A stretch of 64,000 bases of DNA from positions 124,001-188,000 of the forward strand of contig NZ_JAAGOH010000005.1 in the NCBI RefSeq assembly GCF_010499455.1. Reading direction: 5' to 3'. The stretch comes from Ideonella livida (lineage in GTDB: Bacteria > Pseudomonadota > Gammaproteobacteria > Burkholderiales > Burkholderiaceae_C). Shown in pieces: positions 1 through 7,462 of the stretch (positions within the stretch are counted from its first letter, which is position 1; every line of letters begins with the position of its first letter). The notes under the pieces are model-generated. The model saw nothing but the letters and a program-made list of their open reading frames with translations. It was not told where the DNA came from and made no database searches. The translations under genes were made by a program, and so were the position numbers.

Positions 1-150
1 GTGGGCACCGCCCCGCCGCTTTCCAAGCTCAACTTGACGGTGGGGCAGCACACCATCACCATCCGCAACGCCGATTTCCCTCCCGTAACCCGACTGGTGG
101 AGGTGGAGGGCGACAAGACGGTGGTGGTCAAGCACAAGTTTGGCAACTGA
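1..150 (+). CDS. PEGA-domain protein, C-terminal end (partial)
   Basis: An open frame enters from the left edge and stops at 148-150, giving 49 residues. The residues fit the last beta-strands of a PEGA domain: a Leu-x-Val-Gly-Gln-His turn, a Phe-Pro-Pro-Val strand and a closing Val-rich strand. PEGA repeats often end Ser/Thr kinase-like or envelope proteins in Burkholderiales. The next gene resembles a T6SS-associated lipoprotein, so this may be the last part of a kinase or regulator of a type VI secretion cluster. That role is inference, because the catalytic part lies outside the window. Confidence 0.6.
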   Translation: MGTAPPLSKLNLTVGQHTITIRNADFPPVTRLVEVEGDKTVVVKHKFGN

Positions 151-212
151 CGCCCGGCGCCCGCGGCCGCGCCTGGCCGGCCAACGCCTTTTAAGCTCTC
201 CGTTCCTTGCGC

Positions 213-653
213 ATGACCCGTCCTCACCCGCCCTCTGCCCTCCTCCGCCCCACGCTGGCCTCGCTCCTGCTGGCCAGCGCCTGGGCCTTGTCGGCCTGCA
301 GCGGCGGCTTGCCGCTGCTGGGCGGTCCTGATCCCGGCAGCAGCGGCCTCACCGAAGTGATGAACCGCCCGGCTGAACGCAACCTGCTCAACGGCATCCG
401 CGCCTATGACGATGGGCAGTACACCGAAGCCGAGCGCCACCTGGGTGATGCCTTGCGTCTGCAGTTGGTGAGTGCCAAGGACCGGTCCACGGCCTACAAG
501 ACGTTGGCCTTCATCTACTGCTCGACGGGGCGGCGAGTCGACTGCGAGAAGGCCTTCCGGCAGGCCCGCCTGGCCGATCCGGCCTTCGCCCTCACCAAGG
601 CTGAAGCAGGCCACCCCCTCTGGGGTCCGGTCTATGCCGAGTCGCTGCGCTGA
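213..653 (+). CDS. TssQ-like T6SS-associated lipoprotein with TPR-like repeats
   Basis: The 146-residue product opens with a basic segment, a hydrophobic stretch and the lipobox Leu-Ser-Ala-Cys near residue 28, so it is a predicted lipoprotein. The mature part is helical and TPR-like: a first helix pair around Arg-Ala-Tyr-Asp-Asp-Gly-Gln-Tyr, then a second pair ending in Asp-Pro-Ala-Phe-Ala. It closes with Gly-His-Pro-Leu-Trp-Gly-Pro-Val-Tyr, a tail I associate with the TssQ family of T6SS lipoproteins. I chose the ATG at 213 over the in-frame TTG at 207. The upstream PEGA protein supports a T6SS context, but no core Tss gene is in the window. Confidence 0.65.
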   Translation: MTRPHPPSALLRPTLASLLLASAWALSACSGGLPLLGGPDPGSSGLTEVMNRPAERNLLNGIRAYDDGQYTEAERHLGDALRLQLVSAKDRSTAYKTLAFIYCSTGRRVDCEKAFRQARLADPAFALTKAEAGHPLWGPVYAESLR

Positions 654-733
654 GGCTGCGGCGGTGTCTGGCGCCCGGGGCGGAGCGCTCCGCTAACATG
701 GCGCGCCGGCGCCTTGAGCCCGGCCCCTTGCCG

Positions 734-1192
734 ATGCACGACGAACCGAGTTCCACGCCCTGCCCCGATGCGGCGCTGCCCCCTGCCCACTTCGAGTGGC
801 CAGCCCGCGTGTACTGGGAAGACACCGACGCCGGCGGCATCGTCTTCTACGCCAACTACCTCCGTTTTTTCGAGCGCGCGCGCACCGAGTGGCTGCGCGC
901 CCTGGGACTGGGCCAGCAGGCGCTGGCCGAGCAGACCGGAGCGATCTTTGTCGTGAGCCGCACCGCGGTGGACTACCGGCGGCCCGCCAGGCTGGATGAT
1001 CTGCTGCGCCTGACCGTCCAGCTGCAACGCTGCGGACGTGCCGGCTTCGAGGTCCATCAACAGGCCTGGCGCGGAACCGAGCTGCTCTGCGAGGGTCAGG
1101 TCCATGTGGCCTGTGTGGACCGTCTCACCTTCCGCCCGCGGCGCATGCCCGACGCGGTGCTTCAACCGCTTTCCTCCTTTGCCTGTGTATGA
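734..1192 (+). CDS. ybgC: Tol-Pal associated acyl-CoA thioesterase YbgC
   Basis: A 152-residue single hot-dog fold thioesterase of the 4-hydroxybenzoyl-CoA thioesterase/YbgC family, which hydrolyses acyl-CoA thioesters in the cytoplasm. The family motif Glu-Asp-Thr-Asp-Ala-Gly-Gly-Ile-Val-Phe-Tyr-Ala-Asn-Tyr-Leu (residues 29-43) is intact and carries the active-site Asp region, followed by the Phe-Glu-Arg-Ala-Arg helix. The ATG at 734 leaves a short N-terminal tail before the domain; an in-frame ATG at 698 would add 12 Arg/Pro-rich residues and is less likely. The stop overlaps the tolQ start by 4 bases, so it is the first gene of the tol operon, its usual place. Confidence 0.93.
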   Translation: MHDEPSSTPCPDAALPPAHFEWPARVYWEDTDAGGIVFYANYLRFFERARTEWLRALGLGQQALAEQTGAIFVVSRTAVDYRRPARLDDLLRLTVQLQRCGRAGFEVHQQAWRGTELLCEGQVHVACVDRLTFRPRRMPDAVLQPLSSFACV

Positions 1193-1878
1193 ACCACCAG
1201 GATCTGTCCATCATCAATCTCGTGCTGCAGGCCAGCCTGGTCGTGCAGTTGGTCATCGCCGGGCTGTTGCTGATCAGCCTGGCCAGTTGGAGCGTCATCT
1301 TCGCCAAGCTGGTCGGCCTGCGCCGGGTGAAGAACCATAACGAGGGCTTCGAGCAGGAATTCTGGTCAGGCAAGAACCTCAGTGAGCTCTACCGGGCCGC
1401 CAGCAGCAAGGCCGACGCGGGCCCCATGGAGCGGGTCTTTGCCAGCGGCATGCGGGAGTTCATGAAGCTGCGCGAGCGCCGACTGGACGGCCCCACGCAA
1501 CTCGACGGTGCGCGGCGGGCCATGCGTGCCTCGCTGCAGCGGGAACTCGACACGCTGGAAGGCAACATCGGCTTTCTGGCTTCGGTGGGTTCGGTCAGCC
1601 CGTATGTCGGCTTGTTCGGCACGGTCTGGGGGATCATGCACGCCTTTGTGGGCCTGTCCAACCTGCAGCAGGTCACCCTGGCCACGGTGGCCCCCGGCAT
1701 CGCCGAAGCCCTGGTGGCCACGGCGATCGGCCTGTTCTCTGCCATTCCCGCCGTGATCGGCTACAACCGCTTCGCCCGGGAGGTGGACCGCATCGCCATC
1801 CAACTGGAGAGCTTCATGGAGGAGTTCTCCAACATCCTGCAGCGCAACCTGTCGGCCTCCCCGGCCGCCTCCCACTGA
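1189..1878 (+). CDS. tolQ: TolQ, inner-membrane proton channel subunit of Tol-Pal
   Basis: A 229-residue protein of the MotA/TolQ/ExbB family and of normal length. There is one N-terminal membrane segment (about 13-35) and two C-terminal segments that contain the signature Gly-Leu-Phe-Gly-Thr-Val-Trp-Gly-Ile-Met (near 141-150) and the Glu-Ala-Leu-Val-Ala-Thr-Ala-Ile-Gly-Leu segment (near 170-180). With TolR it forms the proton-motive-force-driven stator that energises TolA during outer-membrane constriction at division. Its start overlaps ybgC, and tolR follows after 12 bases. Confidence 0.97.
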   Translation: MNHQDLSIINLVLQASLVVQLVIAGLLLISLASWSVIFAKLVGLRRVKNHNEGFEQEFWSGKNLSELYRAASSKADAGPMERVFASGMREFMKLRERRLDGPTQLDGARRAMRASLQRELDTLEGNIGFLASVGSVSPYVGLFGTVWGIMHAFVGLSNLQQVTLATVAPGIAEALVATAIGLFSAIPAVIGYNRFAREVDRIAIQLESFMEEFSNILQRNLSASPAASH

Positions 1879-1890
1879 GAGGCGCCGACC

Positions 1891-2319
1891 ATGGCCAGCG
1901 TGATGTCCCGTGGCGGCGGGCGGCGCCGCCGCTCGATGGGCGAGATCAACATGGTGCCCTTCATCGACGTGATGCTGGTGCTGCTGATCATCTTCATGGT
2001 GAGTGCGCCGCTCATCACCACCGGGGTGGTGGACCTGCCCACGGTCGGCAAGGCCAAGCAGATGCCCACGGCCGTGGTGAAGATTGAAATCAGCGCCGAA
2101 GGCTCGCTGAGCGTACGCAAGGATGCGGAGGAGCCCACGGTCGTGACCGACAAGACGCTGGTGTCGACCGTCAAACGTCTGCAGGGCGGCAATGCCGAGG
2201 TGCCGGTCATCCTGTTCGGCGACAAGAACGTGAAGTACGACGCCGTGGTGCAGGTCATGAAGAAGCTCAACGCCGAGGGGGTCCAGCGTGTGGGCCTGGC
2301 CCTCAAGCAGGGCGGATGA
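1891..2319 (+). CDS. tolR: TolR, Tol-Pal stator subunit
   Basis: A 142-residue ExbD/TolR-family protein. A short Arg-rich cytoplasmic start leads to one membrane segment (about 20-42) with the proton-carrying Asp26 in the motif Pro-Phe-Ile-Asp-Val-Met-Leu-Val-Leu-Leu. The rest is the periplasmic dimerisation domain, ending in a Val-Gln-Arg-Val-Gly-Leu-Ala strand. It works with TolQ upstream and TolA downstream; its stop overlaps the tolA start by 4 bases. Confidence 0.97.
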   Translation: MASVMSRGGGRRRRSMGEINMVPFIDVMLVLLIIFMVSAPLITTGVVDLPTVGKAKQMPTAVVKIEISAEGSLSVRKDAEEPTVVTDKTLVSTVKRLQGGNAEVPVILFGDKNVKYDAVVQVMKKLNAEGVQRVGLALKQGG

Positions 2320-3356
2320 CGCCGCGGCCCCAACCCGTCCCGACCACGATGATGTCTGCCCGACAGGCTGACCTGCTGCGGCCGCCCAGCGCCGACAGCC
2401 ATGGCTTGGGGGTGTCCCTGGCCCTGCTGATCCACCTGGGCCTGGTGGGTGCCCTGACCTGGAGCGTGCAATGGCGCTCCGAAGAGCCACAGCCCGTGGC
2501 GGCTGAGCTCTGGGCCGCGGTACCGCAGGTGGCGGCCCCGCCGGCCCCCGAGCCGCCGCCAACCCCTGAGCCAACGCAGGAACCGGAACCTGCCCCCCTT
2601 CCGCCGCCGCCGGCCCCAACCCCGGAGCCGGTGCGCGCGCCCGCACCACCGCCCCCGGTGGCCGACCGCGAGGCCGAGATCGCCCTGGAGAAGCGGCGGG
2701 AGGCTGAACGGCAGGCCCGCAAGGAAGAGGAGCGGCTACAAGCCCGTCGCGAGAAGGAACGCCAGGAGAAGCTGCAGGCGGAGCGGGAAAGGGCCGAGGA
2801 GCTCGCCCAGCAAAAAGCCCTCAAGGAAAAGGCGGCCAAGGAGAAGGCCGCCAAGGAACAGGCCGCCCGCGAGAAGGCGGCCAAGGAAAAGTCGGACAAG
2901 GAGCGCCAGGCCCGAGAAGACGCCACGCGGGACAAGGCAGCCAAGGAAAAGGCCGCGCGAGAGGAATCCGCCCGCGCGGAGAAGCTCCGGCAGGAGCAAA
3001 TCCAGCGCATGCAGGCCCAACTGGGCGGCGTGCCGGGCGCCACTGGCGGGCCCCAGAGCAGCGGTCGGGATCTGCGAGATGCCGCCCCCTCCGCCGCGTA
3101 CGCCGGGCGAATCAAGGCGCGCATCAAGCCCAACATCGTGCTCACGGAGCAGGTGCCGGGCAATCCGGTGGCCGAGGTCGAGGTGCGGGCCGCCCCGGAC
3201 GGCACCATCCTTGGCCGCCGGCTCGTCAAGAGCAGTGGCAACGGCGATTGGGATGATGCCGTGCTGCGTGCCATCGACCGGACCGGCATGCTGCCGCGGG
3301 ACACCGACGGCCGCATTCCGCCCACCCTGCTGATCGCTTTCAAGCCCTACGACTGA
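2316..3356 (+). CDS. tolA: TolA, periplasm-spanning energy transducer
   Basis: A 346-residue TolA. It has an N-terminal membrane segment (about 30-50) and a Pro-rich stretch (about 68-110), then a long Lys/Ala/Glu-rich helical domain II (about 112-235) with repeated Lys-Ala-Ala-Lys-Glu-Lys units. A C-terminal TonB/TolA-like domain (about 255-346) with the Val-Ala-Glu-Val-Glu-Val strand completes it. It links the TolQR stator to Pal and TolB at the outer membrane. The ATG at 2316 gives translational overlap with tolR; an in-frame ATG at 2349 is a possible alternative. The usual downstream tolB and pal are absent here. Confidence 0.93.
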   Translation: MTPRPQPVPTTMMSARQADLLRPPSADSHGLGVSLALLIHLGLVGALTWSVQWRSEEPQPVAAELWAAVPQVAAPPAPEPPPTPEPTQEPEPAPLPPPPAPTPEPVRAPAPPPPVADREAEIALEKRREAERQARKEEERLQARREKERQEKLQAERERAEELAQQKALKEKAAKEKAAKEQAAREKAAKEKSDKERQAREDATRDKAAKEKAAREESARAEKLRQEQIQRMQAQLGGVPGATGGPQSSGRDLRDAAPSAAYAGRIKARIKPNIVLTEQVPGNPVAEVEVRAAPDGTILGRRLVKSSGNGDWDDAVLRAIDRTGMLPRDTDGRIPPTLLIAFKPYD

Positions 3357-3361
3357 TGCGG

Positions 3362-3385
3362 CGCGGCGCCCCGCAGGGCGCCGCG
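3362..3385. terminator. perfect GC hairpin between convergent genes
   Basis: Two 10-base arms (3362-3371 and 3376-3385) pair perfectly around a 4-base loop just after the tolA stop. No T-run follows, so it is an atypical intrinsic terminator. It sits in the 71-base gap between tolA and the convergent binding-protein gene and could stop transcription from both sides. Confidence 0.5.
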
Positions 3386-3427
3386 TGCTCGCACCTCACC
3401 AGCCCGATAGGCCGGACGGGTCCAGGT

Positions 3428-4282
3428 TCAGACCGGACGCCAGCTCACCTTGGCCCGCTGGAAGAGGGCCGCCAGCCGACCGTCCTGGGACAGGCCGTTC
3501 ATGGCCGACTGCACCGCTTGGGCCAAGTCCGTGGCATCGGCCTTGACGGCGCAGCCCACAGCCCAGCCGTCACGCATGCGCGTGACAGGCAGGGGCTCGA
3601 TGGCAAACCGAGGATCGCCACCCAGGGTGCTTTCCAGCTCGGAGAGGTGTCCGGCCGCGGCCGCCACCTCGCCACGCATCAGGGCGCCAGCCGCCTGGGT
3701 GCCGTCGCTCCATTTGGTCAGCAACTGCGAGCGGTAGGCGCCACCGTCCGCACCGATCAACAACCACCCGGCCAGCGACTGGCCCGGCACGGCGATGGGC
3801 AAGCCCTTGAGCGCCGAAAGATCGTCCATGCGTGGCACGCGTGACAGGTCCCGTGCCATGGCCACCCGCTCCCGGTAGTACGGCGCGAAGATCTTGACGC
3901 GGGGGTTGGCGTCCATCAGCGGCTTGTCCACCGGCACATGCAGCAGCACATCCGCTGGACCGAAACCCAGATAGTGCCCGCGCCAGACCATGTTGCGCAG
4001 GTCGTCGTTCATGTTCTCGTCCGCATTGAACGGCAGGAACGACGCCTTAAGCCCCAGGCTGGCCGCCAGCGCCTCGGCAAGTTCCACCTCGATGCCTTTG
4101 CCGGCCACATGGAAGGGTGGCAGGTCGTTGTAGAGCCCGAAGGTGATGCGTCCGCGCTCACGCAGACGCTCCAGGGTGGAGGGCTGCCCTTGGGCCCACA
4201 GGGGCAAGGACAGGCCGGACAAGGTCAGTGCGGCAGCCTGACCCAGCCAGTGGCGGCGTGTGCGGACGTCTTGGGGTTTCAC
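3428..4282 (-). CDS. quinoprotein dehydrogenase-associated ABC-type substrate-binding protein (MoxJ-like)
   Basis: A 284-residue periplasmic protein with a Tat-like N-terminus (Thr-Arg-Arg-His-Trp-Leu-Gly-Gln near residues 8-15) and a family 3 solute-binding fold. The first lobe starts at Leu-Arg-Glu-Arg-Gly-Arg-Ile-Thr-Phe-Gly, with the Gly-Ile-Glu-Val-Glu-Leu-Ala-Glu-Ala helix after it. Proteins of this type accompany PQQ alcohol dehydrogenases (MoxJ/XoxJ group) and probably help dehydrogenase maturation or electron transfer instead of transport; no cognate permease lies beside it. It starts with GTG at 4282, overlapping the pedF stop by 4 bases, so the two genes are co-transcribed. Confidence 0.8.
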   Translation of the reverse strand: MKPQDVRTRRHWLGQAAALTLSGLSLPLWAQGQPSTLERLRERGRITFGLYNDLPPFHVAGKGIEVELAEALAASLGLKASFLPFNADENMNDDLRNMVWRGHYLGFGPADVLLHVPVDKPLMDANPRVKIFAPYYRERVAMARDLSRVPRMDDLSALKGLPIAVPGQSLAGWLLIGADGGAYRSQLLTKWSDGTQAAGALMRGEVAAAAGHLSELESTLGGDPRFAIEPLPVTRMRDGWAVGCAVKADATDLAQAVQSAMNGLSQDGRLAALFQRAKVSWRPV

Positions 4283-4764
4283 AGCGGCTTCTCGCGGCGG
4301 GATTCCAGATAGGACTTGATGGCCCAGATGGCTTCCTGGTTGAGGATGCCCTCGAACGGGGGCATGTACACGGCGCCATTGCGGGTGCGGCCGCGACGGA
4401 CGGTGGTGCTCATGTATTCATCCACTTCCGCCACGCACTGGGCCTTCTTGCGGGGATTGGCCTGGGTCGCGCACTCGTTGTCGAGCTTGCGCAGGTCGGG
4501 CGCGATGCCGCCGGAGATGGCTTCCAGGCCGTGGCATCGCGCGCAGTTCTGGTTGTACGCCGAAGTGCCAATGCGCACGGCAATCTCGTTGCCGCGGTAG
4601 GGGTTCTCGGTGCGCCACTGTTCACCCAGCTGGGGCAGCTCGTGGGTGTCCACGGCCTGCGGGGTCACATCACCATGGGCCAGGCAGTGGCTGCCCCAAG
4701 CCAGTAGCAGGGCCCCCAGGCCGGCGGTCAGTCGGCGGGCGGTCAGGGTGGACGGTCGGGTCAT
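4279..4764 (-). CDS. pedF: cytochrome c-550 PedF-type electron acceptor
   Basis: A 161-residue periplasmic mono-haem cytochrome. A signal peptide ends near Ala29-His30. The haem site is Cys74-Ala-Arg-Cys77-His78 and the likely axial Met is Met134 in Val-Tyr-Met-Pro-Pro-Phe-Glu-Gly. The spacing and the Asn-Gln-Asn-Cys-Ala-Arg-Cys-His context match the cytochrome c-550 that accepts electrons from PQQ-dependent ethanol or methanol dehydrogenases. I chose the ATG at 4764; upstream in-frame codons up to 4908 would destroy the signal peptide and overlap the promoter. A strong sigma-54 promoter lies at 4892-4907. Confidence 0.88.
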   Translation of the reverse strand: MTRPSTLTARRLTAGLGALLLAWGSHCLAHGDVTPQAVDTHELPQLGEQWRTENPYRGNEIAVRIGTSAYNQNCARCHGLEAISGGIAPDLRKLDNECATQANPRKKAQCVAEVDEYMSTTVRRGRTRNGAVYMPPFEGILNQEAIWAIKSYLESRREKPL

Positions 4765-4879
4765 GCTTGTCTCCGGAAATCGATCGGTCGGTAGGAAAGG
4801 TGGTCCCGGCAGCGACAGGCTGACATGGCCTGCCGGTGCGGGGAGAGGGTGCCGCGAGGTCGGGGGCCCTGGCGCGATC

Positions 4880-4895
4880 AGGCACCAAAACTGCA
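4880..4895 (+). promoter_or_regulatory. possible second sigma-54 element facing the activator gene
   Basis: AGGCACCAAAACTGCA has GG and GC separated by exactly 10 bases (GG at 4881-4882, GC at 4893-4894). The -24 half is good and the -12 half is weaker. It overlaps the pedF promoter on the opposite strand, so one of the two may be fortuitous. If real it would drive the activator gene with a leader of about 210 bases. Confidence 0.3.
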
Positions 4896-4907
4896 AGGGG
4901 TGTGCCA
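4892..4907 (-). promoter_or_regulatory. sigma-54 (-24/-12) promoter for pedF
   Basis: Read on the minus strand the site is TGGCACACCCCTTGCA. It matches the TGGCAC-N5-TTGC consensus with the obligatory GG-N10-GC spacing. The predicted start is near 4882, giving a leader of about 118 bases before the pedF ATG. A sigma-54 activator gene is transcribed divergently from the same region, which strongly supports function. Confidence 0.85.
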
Positions 4908-5119
4908 CAACCAGAAACAGCCTCTATCGGCCGGTGACACGGGGGTCGGCATCGGGGTGAATCCCAGGTCAGGTGCTGCCGATTGGCGCGACCATGGCCA
5001 GCTTGACCCGCCGAAGTGACAGGCTTACTGTGCGCGCTGTTCGATTTCTGAGCAATGTGGATTGATGACAGCCGCCGGGGGCCGATACCGGTGGCACACA
5101 ACAGTTAGGAGACTCGCCC

Positions 5120-7441
5120 ATGTCCGCGTTCTTTCCGTCGTCGCCCGGCGGGTCCCGGAATCGTCGCCTTGCCGAGACGGCGCCGCGCCCGGCCGCCTGG
5201 CCCAATCAGGGCGACTCGACCCATGCCATGGTCATCAACCAGTCGCATGAGCGTTGCCAGGCTCTGGGACTTTCCCGGATCGAACGGCCCGACTTCTCGC
5301 CGCTGGGCCGCAGCGACCTCACCGTGGCCCGGGACCGCAACCAGCGGCTGTACTCGCACGCTGCGCCGGTGATGGAGATGCTCTACGAGCAGATCGTCAA
5401 CAGCGAGAGCATGGTGGTGCTGACCGACGCCACCGGCACCATCCTGCACTCCATTGGCGACGACGACTTCCTCTCGCGTGCCAACAAGGTGGCCCTCTCG
5501 CCGGGGGCCAACTGGTCGGAGGCGGCCAAGGGCACCAATGCGGTGGGCACGGCCCTCGTGGACGAAGTGCCCACGCTGGTCCATGCCGACGAGCACTTCA
5601 TGCACGCCAACCACTTCCTGACGTGCTCGGCGGCCCCCATCCTCGACCCGCGCGGCAACATCCTGGGTGTGCTGGATGTATCCGGCGACCAGCGCAGCTA
5701 CCACCAGCACACGATGGCGCTGGTGAAGATGTCGGCGCGGATGATCGAGAACCACTGGTTGAGCGACGACTACCGCAACGTCATGCGCCTGCACTTCCAC
5801 AGCCGGGTCGAGTTCATCGGCACGCTGATGGAAGGGATCCTGGCGGTGGCCCCCGACGGCAAGATCGTCGGCGCCAACCGTGGCGCCCTGGAACAGCTGG
5901 GCATGAGCGGTGCCGCCTTGCGCATGCACGCCCTGCCCTCGCTGTTCGGCGTGGCCATGGGCACGGTGGTCGACCGCTTCCGCTCGCCGCTGGCGGTGCC
6001 AATGCCGGTGCAGCTGTCGGACGGCCGCCAGTTCCACATCCAGGGCCGGTTCAATTCCCCCGTGTGGTCCAGCCCGGATGCCCCCGGGCGCGGCACCGAG
6101 TCGGGCTCGGGCCAGGTGGAGGAGGCCACCGTGCGCACGGCCTCCGGTGCAGGCCCCTCGGCAGAGACAGAAGGGGGCGCCGACGCCCGCCACGGTGCCA
6201 TGCCGGCGGTGCGCGCCGGGCTCAAGCAGCTGCAGACGGGCGACGCCCAGGTGGACACCGTCATCCAGAAAATCCGGCGGGTGCTCAACCGCGACATTCC
6301 CATCTTGGTGCTGGGTGAGACCGGCACCGGCAAAGAACTGCTGGCCCGCGCCATCCACCAGGATTCGGACCGTTCCCGTCAGCCCTTCGTGGCGGTGAAC
6401 TGCGCCTCCATCCCCGACACGCTGATCGAAGCCGAGCTGTTCGGCTATGAAGAGGGTGCGTTCACCGGCGCCCGCCGCAAGGGCGCGCCGGGCAAGATCG
6501 TCCAGGCCAATGGCGGCACGCTGTTCCTGGATGAGATCGGGGACATGCCGCTTCCCCTCCAAGCCCATCTGCTTCGGGTGCTGCAGGAGCGGCAGGTCAC
6601 CCCCCTGGGCAGCAACAAGTCGGTGTCGGTCGATGTGGCCATCATCTGCGCCACCCACCGCAACCTGCGCGAGATGATCGAGGCCAAGTCCTTCCGGGAG
6701 GACCTCTACTACCGCCTCAATGGGCTGGCCGTGCGTATCCCGTCGCTGCGCGAGCGCACCGACCTGATGGTGCTGGTGCAACGCATCCTGGACCGCCAGA
6801 CCACCGACCGCCGCCTGAGCCTGTCCTCCGAGGTGGTCAAGCTGTTCCAGCATTACCACTGGCCGGGCAATGTGCGTCAGCTCTTCAACGTGCTGCGCAC
6901 GGCCGCGGTGATGGCGGCCGGGGAGTCGGTCATCACCCGGGACCACCTGTCCGACGACTTCATCGAGGACGCGCTGCAGGCCGCACGCTCGCATGGTGAG
7001 GCGGCGGCCGCGCCGCACGCCGGGGCCGCCCCTGCACCGATGGAAGTCCACCTGCAGCAGGCCCAGGGCGGCCAGGCCTCCCTGGGGATGGGCGCTCCCA
7101 TGGGCGTCGGGCCGGTGGGCGGACTGCCCCACGCCGCACAGCCAGGCGGCCACCCGGGCGCCTTCGGCACCGGGTCGGGGTCGCCCTTCGTACACCCCTT
7201 CGCGCCGTCGGCCCCCACCGGCTACGGCCTTCCCGGTGGCTTCGGCACACCCGCCGGCAGCCAAGGCCCACGCGAAGCACCGATGGACACTGGACGCTCC
7301 CTGCAGGACATGGAGATCGAAGCCATCCGCCGGGCGGTCGAGGCGGCGGGCGGCAACATCTCCGAGGCGTCCAAGCGCCTGGGCATCAGCCGCAACACCA
7401 TCTACCGCAAGCTGCGCTGGCAGCAGGGCGGCACGGACTGA
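5120..7441 (+). CDS. AcoR-type sigma-54-dependent Fis-family activator
   Basis: A 773-residue enhancer-binding protein. Domains in order: GAF-like sensor (about 75-205), PAS-like (about 230-295), AAA+ (about 370-600) and a Fis-type helix-turn-helix (about 725-770). The AAA+ part has Walker A Gly-Glu-Thr-Gly-Thr-Gly-Lys-Glu (near 399), the sigma-54 contact loop Gly-Ala-Phe-Thr-Gly-Ala (near 446) and Walker B Leu-Phe-Leu-Asp-Glu-Ile (near 470), so it should remodel sigma-54 polymerase. It resembles AcoR regulators of acetoin or alcohol catabolism. It is longer than they usually are because of a roughly 100-residue Gly/Pro/Ala-rich linker (about 620-724) before the DNA-binding domain. The likely targets are the sigma-54 promoters at 4892-4907 and 8616-8631. 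The start is supported by AGGAG at 5107-5111. Confidence 0.93.
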   Translation: MSAFFPSSPGGSRNRRLAETAPRPAAWPNQGDSTHAMVINQSHERCQALGLSRIERPDFSPLGRSDLTVARDRNQRLYSHAAPVMEMLYEQIVNSESMVVLTDATGTILHSIGDDDFLSRANKVALSPGANWSEAAKGTNAVGTALVDEVPTLVHADEHFMHANHFLTCSAAPILDPRGNILGVLDVSGDQRSYHQHTMALVKMSARMIENHWLSDDYRNVMRLHFHSRVEFIGTLMEGILAVAPDGKIVGANRGALEQLGMSGAALRMHALPSLFGVAMGTVVDRFRSPLAVPMPVQLSDGRQFHIQGRFNSPVWSSPDAPGRGTESGSGQVEEATVRTASGAGPSAETEGGADARHGAMPAVRAGLKQLQTGDAQVDTVIQKIRRVLNRDIPILVLGETGTGKELLARAIHQDSDRSRQPFVAVNCASIPDTLIEAELFGYEEGAFTGARRKGAPGKIVQANGGTLFLDEIGDMPLPLQAHLLRVLQERQVTPLGSNKSVSVDVAIICATHRNLREMIEAKSFREDLYYRLNGLAVRIPSLRERTDLMVLVQRILDRQTTDRRLSLSSEVVKLFQHYHWPGNVRQLFNVLRTAAVMAAGESVITRDHLSDDFIEDALQAARSHGEAAAAPHAGAAPAPMEVHLQQAQGGQASLGMGAPMGVGPVGGLPHAAQPGGHPGAFGTGSGSPFVHPFAPSAPTGYGLPGGFGTPAGSQGPREAPMDTGRSLQDMEIEAIRRAVEAAGGNISEASKRLGISRNTIYRKLRWQQGGTD

Positions 7442-7462
7442 ACCCGCCCCTGCGGGAGCAGG

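Larger units (their letters stand above)
4765..5119. other. divergent regulatory region, pedF / AcoR-type activator
   Basis: This 355-base gap holds no credible gene. It contains the minus-strand sigma-54 promoter for pedF (4892-4907), an overlapping plus-strand GG-N10-GC element (4880-4895), and a weak inverted repeat ACAG-N5-CTGT (5019-5031), about 140 bases upstream of the predicted pedF transcription start. That distance suits an activator site. The activator's ribosome binding site AGGAG is at 5107-5111. Confidence 0.6.

Noticed and set aside
2815-3000. Lys-Ala repeats in tolA as a tandem DNA repeat
   Set aside because: They encode the normal helical domain II of TolA; codons vary, so there is no true DNA repeat.
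5105-7264. 719-residue minus-strand open frame opposite the sigma-54 activator
   Set aside because: Composition is that of a mirror frame, and the plus-strand activator has complete domains over the same bases.
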